Assembly: GCA_020349245.1 (NCBI GenBank)
Contig: CP070764.1
Span: 1,500,453 to 1,541,092, forward strand
Direction: 5' to 3'
DNA from: Chloroflexota bacterium
GTDB taxonomy: Bacteria > Chloroflexota > Anaerolineae > Anaerolineales > UBA4823
DNA: 40,640 nucleotides
Shown here: positions 31,526-40,640 of the stretch, in pieces
How positions within the stretch are numbered: the stretch's first letter is position 1
Layout: each line of letters starts with the position of its first letter
Made by a program: the position numbers and the translations under genes
Notes under the pieces: model-generated
Told to the model about the DNA's origin: nothing
What the model saw: only the letters and a program-made list of their open reading frames with translations
The model's database searches: none

Positions 31526-32890
31526 ATGCCGATGCCAAAATCGCCAAGCAGTAAGCAAGGTGGGTTATTCAATCGCCTGATTGGCAGCGAGTTAATCCGC
31601 AGAGTGCTGAAGAATTCGGGGTATTTATTCAGCGCCACTGGAATCGCCGCAGCTTTAAGCATGGTACAAAGCATCCTCGTCGCCCGCCTGCTGGGCGTGA
31701 CAGATTTTGGTATCCTAGGGACAATTACTCTTTTTACGAGCGTGATCAATAAATTCGCTTCTTTCCGGATGAGTGAGCTGGTGGTCAAGTACGTGGGGCA
31801 GTTTACCGTTGAAGGAGACGAGACGAGAGCAGCAGCTGTATTTAAATCCGCAGCCTTGCTGGAAACAGTGACATCCTTATTCGCTTTCGGATTGATCTGG
31901 TTATTAGCCCCCCTAGGTGCACAATACTTTGCCAAAGATACATCCACAACCTATTGGTTTGTCCTGTATGGTTTGATTGTCCTGGCAAATTTCATGATTG
32001 AAAGTTCAACCGGTCTCATGCAGATTTTTGATCGCTACAAGGTCATCGCCAGCATCACCGTCGGGCAAAGCCTTGTAACTCTAGGGTTAATTGCCATAAT
32101 TTATCTAAATGGGGGAGGTCTATATGAAGTTGTCCTCGCTTATATGGCTGGAAAGATTTCTGGTGCTTTTGCTTCTGCAGTAGCTGCTTTTATCCTTGCT
32201 GCAGATAATTGGGGAAAGACCTGGTGGACAGCTCCAATTGGGCTGCTCCGAGACCGAACTCGTGAACTCGTTCGCTTCGCGGTCAGCACGAATATCAGTG
32301 CAACCATAAACCTGGTGAACAAGGATGGAGAGATTTTATGGGTATCTGCACTTACAGGCCCAACCCAGGCGGGATACTACAAACTGGCCTTGAGTTTAGC
32401 CAACTTAATTCAGCTGCCGGTAAGTCCCTTGCCCCAAGCAACTTACCCAGAATTATCACGTGAAGTTGCGGAAAAGAATTGGGGGAATATGCGTTATATT
32501 TTACGGCAGGGTTCTATAATGGCCTTTAGCTATTCGTTGCTCGCGGGAATATTTCTCCTCATTTTTGGAAAACCATTGATCTCCTTTTTCTACACGCCGG
32601 AATTCTTACCTTCCTATCCAGCTTTACTCATCTTAATGGTCGGCTTGTTAGTTGCCAATACTTTCTATTGGAATAGAATCTCGCTTTTGTCGTTAGGGTT
32701 AGCAGATTATCCTGCCAAGGTGAATTCCATTGCTGCTGTATTGAAAGCGATCGGTATTTTCACGATCGTACCTATTTATGGTTATATGGGAAGTGCCGCG
32801 TTACTTTCCGGCTTTTATATCTTTTCTGTAAGTTTAAATGCACGCAAGACTTTCCAAGAATTAAGACTTCGCGGGAGTATAACCTCGTGA
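31526..32890 (+). CDS. Wzx-type polysaccharide flippase
   Basis: A 454-residue polytopic membrane protein of the MOP/polysaccharide-export superfamily, which flips lipid-linked oligosaccharide to the outer face of the membrane. It has many hydrophobic segments (about 12-14) with the usual charged breaks. The N-terminal NSGYLFSATGIAAALSMVQS and ARLLGVTDFGILGTI match the family start. It overlaps the next glycosyltransferase gene by four bases (GTGA), so the two are co-translated. A flippase implies a Wzx/Wzy-type pathway, yet a Wzm-type ABC permease lies at the end of the same cluster. Confidence 0.88.
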   Translation: MPMPKSPSSKQGGLFNRLIGSELIRRVLKNSGYLFSATGIAAALSMVQSILVARLLGVTDFGILGTITLFTSVINKFASFRMSELVVKYVGQFTVEGDETRAAAVFKSAALLETVTSLFAFGLIWLLAPLGAQYFAKDTSTTYWFVLYGLIVLANFMIESSTGLMQIFDRYKVIASITVGQSLVTLGLIAIIYLNGGGLYEVVLAYMAGKISGAFASAVAAFILAADNWGKTWWTAPIGLLRDRTRELVRFAVSTNISATINLVNKDGEILWVSALTGPTQAGYYKLALSLANLIQLPVSPLPQATYPELSREVAEKNWGNMRYILRQGSIMAFSYSLLAGIFLLIFGKPLISFFYTPEFLPSYPALLILMVGLLVANTFYWNRISLLSLGLADYPAKVNSIAAVLKAIGIFTIVPIYGYMGSAALLSGFYIFSVSLNARKTFQELRLRGSITS

Positions 32891-34071
32891 AAGTTGCCAT
32901 TATTGCTCCGACATATCTCCCTTCTCTCCGGGCAAATACTATTCAAGTGATGAAAATGTCTCAGGCTTTTGTTGCTGCCAATAACGAAGTGAGGCTTGCT
33001 GTTCCAGAAGAGTCAACAAAAGAACCGGCAACCGACCGCAGTTGGGAGTCGCTCGCCGAACAATATGGGCTGAGAGAGAGATTTCCAATCGAATGGATAC
33101 CGGCAAGCTCAGCAGGTAAAAAATATGATTATGCCTGGCGTGCTGTAACATGGGCGGGAAAGTGGCAAGCGGAAATCATTTATACACGCCTCCCCCAAGC
33201 GGCTGCATTGGCAACTTTTAGAGATCATAAGACGATCCTAGAAATCCACGATTACCCGCAAGGCAGGATGGGACCTATCCTTTTCCGGGCATTCCTGAAA
33301 GGCAGAGGAGCAAAAGTTCTGGTCGTGATTTCCTCGGCATTGGCTAGCGATTTACAAAAGGATTTTGGTTCCCCAGAAATCCAGCTGCCGCTGATAATCA
33401 TCCCAGACGGGGTGGACCTGGATCGGTACAAAGACATCCCGGAACCGCGAACAGCTCGACTCGAGCTGATAAATGGGACGGCTTGGCTGAATGGAGAAAA
33501 TAAAGCCAGTTTCCAAGTTGAGAGATTCACTGCCGGTTATACGGGTCATATTTACCCTGGTAGAGGGGTGTCTCTGATTATTGAGATTGCCGGGTATCTG
33601 CCTGGGATGAATTTCCTCATCGTTGGTGGAAATCCTGCAGATGTTGAGCGGTACCGGAGCATCGTCGCAAAATCTCAATTGGATAATGTTTTCCTCACGG
33701 GATTTATTCCAAATTCCGAATTGCCCCGCATCCAAGCTGCATGTGATGTACTTTTAATGCCGTATCAAAAGCGAGTCTCAGCCTCCTCCGGTGGGGATAT
33801 TTCCCGATATTTAAGTCCAATGAAGCTGTTCGAATACCTGGCATGCGGCAGGGCGATTTGTTCAAGTGATTTGCCTGTGTTTCGGGAGGTTTTATCTTCT
33901 GAAACAGCGATTCTCCTGCCTCCCGATGATGCACCTGCATGGGTGGAAACACTCAAGGACTTATCTGACCATCCGTCGGAATGGAAGAAATTCGCCGATA
34001 ATGCAAAAAAAACAGCAGGAAATTATTCATGGGAAAACCGGGTCAGGAAAATGCTTACTGCGTTTGCCTAA
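32887..34071 (+). CDS. GT4-family glycosyltransferase
   Basis: A 394-residue GT-B glycosyltransferase starting at GTG, overlapping the flippase stop. The N-terminal domain opens VAIIAPTYLPSLRANTIQVMKM; LEIHDYPQGRMGP and VVISSALASDLQKDFG follow. The C-terminal donor domain has IIPDGVDLDRY, TGFIPNSELPRIQAACDVLLMPY and SPMKLFEYLACGRAIC, the acidic loop that binds the nucleotide sugar. Its place between flippase and polymerase-like genes indicates a role in building the repeat unit. Sugar specificity is unknown. Confidence 0.88.
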   Translation: MKVAIIAPTYLPSLRANTIQVMKMSQAFVAANNEVRLAVPEESTKEPATDRSWESLAEQYGLRERFPIEWIPASSAGKKYDYAWRAVTWAGKWQAEIIYTRLPQAAALATFRDHKTILEIHDYPQGRMGPILFRAFLKGRGAKVLVVISSALASDLQKDFGSPEIQLPLIIIPDGVDLDRYKDIPEPRTARLELINGTAWLNGENKASFQVERFTAGYTGHIYPGRGVSLIIEIAGYLPGMNFLIVGGNPADVERYRSIVAKSQLDNVFLTGFIPNSELPRIQAACDVLLMPYQKRVSASSGGDISRYLSPMKLFEYLACGRAICSSDLPVFREVLSSETAILLPPDDAPAWVETLKDLSDHPSEWKKFADNAKKTAGNYSWENRVRKMLTAFA

Positions 34072-34125
34072 TATAATCGGAAGTATAGAAGGAAATTGGC
34101 CTTAGTCCTCCAAAACAAGGAATTT

Positions 34126-35781
34126 ATGAGCTCTGATCTGGCAATTTTTGGTAGAAAAATCAACTGGCGGTGGGTCGTAACTATCGTTATCCTGATGGTT
34201 GGCTTATCCTTCGCTTTTGCCTGGGTATCCAGTGGGTTCGATAATATCTTCGATTGGCCAAAATTTCTTGTGACTTTTCTAGTCTCGGGCGGGGTTTATT
34301 TCTTGGGATGGATGGGGCTGGTAAAGGACAAATCAATTTCAGTACCGACATGGCTAGTTTGGTTGGTTATTGTGGCGATAATTTTAAGACTGTCAGCAGC
34401 CATTCTCTGGTACGCGGGTTTACCGAATTGGGGATATGCAACAGAAGTTGAGCAGGCAGGATATATCATGGCAGATGCCTTTGCTAGGGATACAGCTGCC
34501 TGGGAACTGGCCCAATCTGCTAAACCTTTAGTGATGGCGTTCAGCGATTACCGGGTTGTTGATCAGTATGGGGGAATGGTCTACCTCAGTGGTTCAGTTT
34601 ACCGGTACATCGGGGGTGAGCACCACCACTCAATTCAATTCGCAGTACTCACCGCTGTTTTTTCATCAATAGCGATAATATTTACCTGGGCCTTCAGCCG
34701 GAGATTATGGGGAGAGAGGGTCGCGCTTGTCGCCGCGTGGCTGGTAGCGCTTTTCCCGGATGCGATCATATTAGGTAGTTCCCAGATGCGGGAAGCGTTC
34801 TTGATGACCTTGATTGCAGTTGGTCTCTATGGTCTTGTCAGGTATGTCCAGGATCGGACCTGGTCTGGGTTAGCTTGGTTGGCTGCCAGTCTGTTCTTGA
34901 TCTTGCCATTTTCTCCTCCTATTGCGGGGGTTTTCTTGCTGGTGGTGCTGATCCTGGCAATATCAATTGAAGGCGTGCAGATATTCCACCAACCCAGATT
35001 CTGGGCGATTCTGGTTGCAGTGGCGTTTGTCGTGGGCATCGGAATATGGCTTGCCTGGGAACGGATTGCACCAGAGGGGATAACGAATCCCGTAGCACTT
35101 GTTAACTGGTGGTTCCGCGAGTCGGCGCGCTGGCAGGCGTACTTTGTTAAACGCTCATCCCCCTTAATCCGGAGAATTTTTAACACCACTCCAGATTGGA
35201 TCCACACCCCAATCCTGCTTGGTTATGGGGTATTGCAGCCTTTTCTTCCGGGTGCTTTGCTTGACCAGGGAGCCCCTATGTGGAAGAGCATTGCCATCGT
35301 GCGTTCCGTCGGTTGGACATTAATCTTGCCTTTCTTGTTGGTTGCACCAGTTGTCCTCTGGGCAGAAAAGGAGAATAGAAGGCTTGCGTTCGGTGTAATC
35401 TCAACCGTCTGGTTGACGATCGTCATTGCGGCATTAAGGAGCGGTGGGGATCTTTGGGACAATCCCAGATACCGGGTTGTGTTTATCAGTTTACAAGCAG
35501 GCTTGGTGGCTTGGGTGTGGATATCCCAGCGTCAGAGCAGGAATCCCTGGTTGTGGCGCATGATCATTGGGCTGATGATCATCTTGGCATGGTTTGTCCC
35601 CTGGTATCTGCGTCGCAGTGGTCTCATTACCTGGCCGATAACAAATGTCTTTATCACCCTTGGGTTTGGCTTCGTGAGTGCGGCAATTTTCTTTATTTGG
35701 ATGTATTTCAGGGGGAGACAGCCGAGAAACTTTTCACCCCAAGAGGAAGATCCTGGGGTAGATAAGAAGAATCCTGATTGA
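34126..35781 (+). CDS. Polytopic membrane protein, possible GT-C glycosyltransferase or Wzy-like polymerase
   Basis: About 551 residues with roughly ten or more hydrophobic segments and a charged C-terminus (SPQEEDPGVDKKNPD). ATG 34126 follows AAGGA closely; the frame also opens at TTG 34096. Between the first pairs of helices is a large polar loop (about residues 105-175, with VVDQYGGMVYLSGSVYRYIGGEHHH), then paired helices with RRLWGERVALVAAWLVALFPDAIILGSSQMREAF. That pattern resembles the GT-C membrane glycosyltransferases (PMT/ArnT-like), in which the first loop carries acidic catalytic residues. A Wzy polymerase is the alternative, given the flippase next door. I do not recognise the exact family. 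Confidence 0.65.
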   Translation: MSSDLAIFGRKINWRWVVTIVILMVGLSFAFAWVSSGFDNIFDWPKFLVTFLVSGGVYFLGWMGLVKDKSISVPTWLVWLVIVAIILRLSAAILWYAGLPNWGYATEVEQAGYIMADAFARDTAAWELAQSAKPLVMAFSDYRVVDQYGGMVYLSGSVYRYIGGEHHHSIQFAVLTAVFSSIAIIFTWAFSRRLWGERVALVAAWLVALFPDAIILGSSQMREAFLMTLIAVGLYGLVRYVQDRTWSGLAWLAASLFLILPFSPPIAGVFLLVVLILAISIEGVQIFHQPRFWAILVAVAFVVGIGIWLAWERIAPEGITNPVALVNWWFRESARWQAYFVKRSSPLIRRIFNTTPDWIHTPILLGYGVLQPFLPGALLDQGAPMWKSIAIVRSVGWTLILPFLLVAPVVLWAEKENRRLAFGVISTVWLTIVIAALRSGGDLWDNPRYRVVFISLQAGLVAWVWISQRQSRNPWLWRMIIGLMIILAWFVPWYLRRSGLITWPITNVFITLGFGFVSAAIFFIWMYFRGRQPRNFSPQEEDPGVDKKNPD

Positions 35782-35813
35782 AAATTCGAACTGCAAGGTA
35801 TCAAACCCCAAGC

Positions 35814-35842
35814 TTGATTAACTTCAAATCGAGATTTATAAT
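35814..35842 (+). promoter_or_regulatory. Promoter of gmd
   Basis: TTGATT (35814-35819), a 17-base spacer and TATAAT (35837-35842). The -10 box overlaps the palindrome at 35840-35856. Transcription would begin near 35849, leaving a short leader with GAGGAG before the ATG. Confidence 0.8.
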
Positions 35843-35856
35843 TCAACAATTGAATT
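35840..35856. promoter_or_regulatory. Palindromic operator at the gmd promoter (copy 1)
   Basis: AATTCAA-CAA-TTGAATT is a perfect 7-bp inverted repeat with a 3-base centre, starting inside the -10 box and covering the expected transcription start. An equivalent dyad lies at 37088-37104 before the winged-helix regulator. Confidence 0.7.
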
Positions 35857-35860
35857 TTAG

Positions 35861-36844
<984 letters not shown>

Positions 36845-37062
36845 TGAGAATCCATTTACCTTGCCAGTATGTATATATTATGCGATCTGGGAAGATCGAC
36901 AATTCACCAGGTTAATAACGCCGATACCGGGGATCCAATGAAGAACCAAACAATTGTTGCCACGTTCCAGCTTTATAATGGAGCAGCTCTTGTGCTGGGC
37001 ATCCGTTGGCGAAGGAACAGGAATACTCATTTCTTTTCCTTTGAGATGGAAATTATCCCCCC

Positions 37063-37090
37063 TTGACCTGTAAAAAACAAGCGTTATAAT
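37063..37090 (+). promoter_or_regulatory. Promoter of the winged-helix regulator gene
   Basis: TTGACC (37063-37068), a 16-base spacer and TATAAT (37085-37090). The -10 box overlaps the palindrome 37088-37104. The predicted start near 37097 leaves about 19 bases of leader without a Shine-Dalgarno sequence. Confidence 0.8.
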
Positions 37091-37104
37091 TCAGCCACTG
37101 AATT
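37088..37104. promoter_or_regulatory. Palindromic operator at the regulator's own promoter (copy 2)
   Basis: AATTCAG-CCA-CTGAATT is a perfect 7-bp inverted repeat with a 3-base centre. Relative to copy 1 the inner arm pair changes from A-T to G-C on both sides at once, keeping the symmetry, and the dyad sits at the same place relative to the -10 box. Confidence 0.7.
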
Positions 37105-37115
37105 TTAAATCAATT

Positions 37116-37628
37116 ATGGAAACTTCACCAGATCCTCACCGGGAAATGACTTTGCTCGAGAAAATCGAGTATGACCCAGACATAAACCAAGCAACGCTTG
37201 CGGCTCAACTGGGTGTAGCTGTGGGCACCGTTAATTGGCATCTGAAGCGGTTTGTTGAAAAAGGGTATGTGAAAGTAAAACGCGCCCAAAGGCGAAAATT
37301 GCGATATATCATCACACCTGAAGGTATTGCATTCCGCGCCCGATTAACCATGAATTATATTGAGCAATCAATGCACCTCTACAGGTTGGTGCGTGAACGG
37401 GCGAGAGAAGCATTGATTGAAATCAAGAAGGCTGGTTACAACAGCGTGCGTATCGTGGGAGATGGTGACATTGCAGATATTTGCCGGTTAACCTGTTTTG
37501 AACAGGGCGTCTCAGTTACTGAATCATTAGAAGCCCCATGGTTAGAACTTCGAGACATGAAAGTAATCCTGCATCTCTCCCATCCACACGAGAAAAAAGT
37601 AGTTTCTGCTGAAAATCAGGAAGATTAG
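37116..37628 (+). CDS. Winged-helix transcriptional regulator with C-terminal sensor-like domain (EPS-associated MarR-like)
   Basis: A 170-residue regulator. The helix-turn-helix spans about residues 25-50 (NQATLAAQLGVAVGTVNWHL, then KRFVEKGYV), with a basic wing (KVKRAQRRKLRYIITPEGI). It resembles the short MarR-type regulators found in exopolysaccharide clusters, but has more than 60 extra residues: a long dimerisation-like helix (about 78-105) and a Rossmann-like strand-loop VRIVGDGDIADIC (111-123), which could bind a nucleotide or nucleotide sugar. The stop TAG directly abuts the next ATG (37629). Its promoter carries the same palindrome as the gmd promoter, so it probably controls both itself and gmd. 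Activator or repressor is not known; the operator position favours repression. Confidence 0.8.
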   Translation: METSPDPHREMTLLEKIEYDPDINQATLAAQLGVAVGTVNWHLKRFVEKGYVKVKRAQRRKLRYIITPEGIAFRARLTMNYIEQSMHLYRLVRERAREALIEIKKAGYNSVRIVGDGDIADICRLTCFEQGVSVTESLEAPWLELRDMKVILHLSHPHEKKVVSAENQED

Positions 37629-39694
<2,066 letters not shown>

Positions 39695-39719
39695 TTTACT
39701 CTCAAGATAGAAATAAGAT

Positions 39720-40571
39720 ATGGATCAATCGGCGATTAATACCAGATCAAAAGAAGAGGTACTCATTCTCAAGCCAACCCGCGGCTGGGGACGGCTTAAT
39801 CTTGGTGAACTCTGGAAATACCGGGAATTAACCTATTTCTTGACCTGGCGCGATCTGAAAGTTCGCTACAAGCAGACTGTGCTGGGCGCCAGCTGGGCGA
39901 TATTGCAGCCATTTCTCTCGATGGTCGTATTCAGTGTCTTCTTTGGCAGCCTTTTGAATGTTCCATCTGAAGGGGTCCCTTATCCAGTTTTCTCTTATAC
40001 AGCCCTTTTACCATGGGGTGTGTTTGCCAAGGCATTGAATGATGCTGGTCGCTCACTCGTAACAAACCGGTCGATGATCACCAAGATCTATTTTCCCCGC
40101 ATGGTAATCCCGGTCGCATCAGTGATCTCAGGCTTGGTCGATTTTGCCATCGCGTTTATTGTCTTGCTGGGCATGATGTGGTATTTCCATATCCCGCCAA
40201 CAGTAAATATCTGGACTTTGCCATTGTTTTTACTTCTTGCGTTGCTCACTGCCTTGGGCATTGGCTTGTGGCTCTCAGCATTGAATGTTCTCTACCGCGA
40301 TATCGGGTATATCATCCCATTTCTCACACAACTTTGGTTTTATCTCACACCGATAGTCTATCCTGCAAGTCAAGTACCAGAACATTGGCGGAATATCTAC
40401 GCTTTGAATCCGATGGTGGGCGTCGTGGAGGGTTTTCGCTGGGCATTACTCGATACAGCCACAGCACCGGGCCCAATGGTCGTGGTATCTAGCATTGTTG
40501 CGTTGTTAATGTTGCTCTCCGGTATGTTTTATTTCCGCCGCATGGAACGCACTTTTGCTGACATGGTTTAA
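39720..40571 (+). CDS. ABC-2 type polysaccharide export permease (Wzm/TagG-like)
   Basis: A 283-residue integral membrane protein with about six hydrophobic segments, the membrane half of an ABC exporter for a completed surface polysaccharide or teichoic-type polymer. The N-terminal amphipathic region YRELTYFLTWRDLKVRYKQT, then LGASWAILQPFLSMVVFSVFFG, is the hallmark of the family. NVLYRDIGYIIPFLTQLWFYLTPIVYP and ALNPMVGVVEGFRWALL complete it. It lies 25 bases after the GDP-fucose-synthase-like gene, and a probable ATPase gene begins 37 bases downstream. Confidence 0.93.
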   Translation: MDQSAINTRSKEEVLILKPTRGWGRLNLGELWKYRELTYFLTWRDLKVRYKQTVLGASWAILQPFLSMVVFSVFFGSLLNVPSEGVPYPVFSYTALLPWGVFAKALNDAGRSLVTNRSMITKIYFPRMVIPVASVISGLVDFAIAFIVLLGMMWYFHIPPTVNIWTLPLFLLLALLTALGIGLWLSALNVLYRDIGYIIPFLTQLWFYLTPIVYPASQVPEHWRNIYALNPMVGVVEGFRWALLDTATAPGPMVVVSSIVALLMLLSGMFYFRRMERTFADMV

Positions 40572-40608
40572 AAGGTTGTTAGTAGAGAAATATTCCGAGA
40601 GAATTTTG

Positions 40609-40640
40609 ATGAGCGATTTGGCAATTAAGGTGGATCAATT
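40609..40640 (+). CDS. Start of next gene, probably the ABC transporter ATPase (Wzt-like), truncated by window end
   Basis: ATG 40609 opens MSDLAIKVDQ, which runs off the end of the window. Wzm-type permeases are almost always followed by their ATPase, and such proteins commonly start with a short stretch before a beta strand, so Wzt/TagH is the likely identity. Ten codons alone cannot prove it. Confidence 0.5.
   Translation, partial: MSDLAIKVDQ

Noticed and set aside
36883..36898. Hairpin CGATCT-GGGA-AGATCG after gmd, considered as a terminator.
   Set aside because: The stem is only 6 bp and no T run follows.
36869..37066. A 65-codon + strand frame in the gap between gmd and the regulator.
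   Set aside because: No Shine-Dalgarno sequence, no recognisable domain and unusual composition; the end runs into the regulator's promoter. Treated as non-coding.

Overview
The window looks like about 40.6 kb of chromosome from a Chloroflexota bacterium, most likely class Anaerolineae. This is an inference from moderate GC content, the mix of housekeeping families, an EPS-associated winged-helix regulator, and secreted proteins ending in a short hydrophobic Leu-Pro tail. I see no rRNA, tRNA, CRISPR array, insertion sequence or phage gene. Coding density is high, and only one gap exceeds 300 bases (16724-17080).

Layout. 1-5.8 kb (+): two secreted surface proteins (a LamG/cadherin-like protein cut by the window edge, and an SGNH hydrolase), then a GT4 glycosyltransferase and a Wzz/BY-kinase fusion, closed by a strong terminator. 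5.9-11.7 kb (-): an S1-domain protein with its own consensus promoter and structured leader, mfd, pth and a membrane-anchored surface protein. 11.9-13.2 kb (+): a methyltransferase and an Hsp20 chaperone, ending in a terminator shared with the converging gene. 13.3-16.7 kb (-): a baeRF-type release-factor-like protein, an HtrA-type protease and a CbpA-type J-protein. With Hsp20 these form a protein-quality-control neighbourhood. The J-protein promoter overlaps an inverted repeat. 17.1-24.4 kb (-): a DNPH1-like nucleotide hydrolase, endonuclease III, an Asparaginase_II-family enzyme, a metallo-beta-lactamase-fold protein with degenerate metal ligands, a GAF-GAF-PAS histidine kinase, holB and a solitary DNA methyltransferase. 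24.5-29.1 kb (+): pcrA, tsaE-tsaB-rimI and a family 4 uracil-DNA glycosylase. 29.1-40.6 kb (+): a polysaccharide cluster with a UDP-GlcNAc-type dehydrogenase, a sugar epimerase, a Wzx flippase, a GT4 enzyme, a polytopic membrane protein, gmd, a winged-helix regulator, an SDR with an altered active site, a GDP-fucose-synthase-like SDR, a Wzm-type ABC permease and the first bases of its probable ATPase.

How the parts fit. The last region probably makes and exports a surface glycan containing an N-acetylhexuronic acid-type sugar and a GDP-6-deoxyhexose (fucose or a relative). The BY-kinase near the left end may control chain length for the same glycan. The clearest new signal is regulatory. The gmd promoter and the winged-helix regulator's own promoter carry the same perfect 7-3-7 palindrome fused to the -10 box, and the outermost spacer-facing pair is exchanged in a symmetric way (A-T in one, G-C in the other). 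This suggests an autoregulated local switch for GDP-deoxysugar synthesis. Other points worth a second look are three genes that appear to have leaderless transcripts (the DNA methyltransferase, pcrA, tsaE), the shared C-terminal Leu-Pro tail, the metal-ligand-poor MBL protein, and the structured 16.9 kb element with a tiny ORF.
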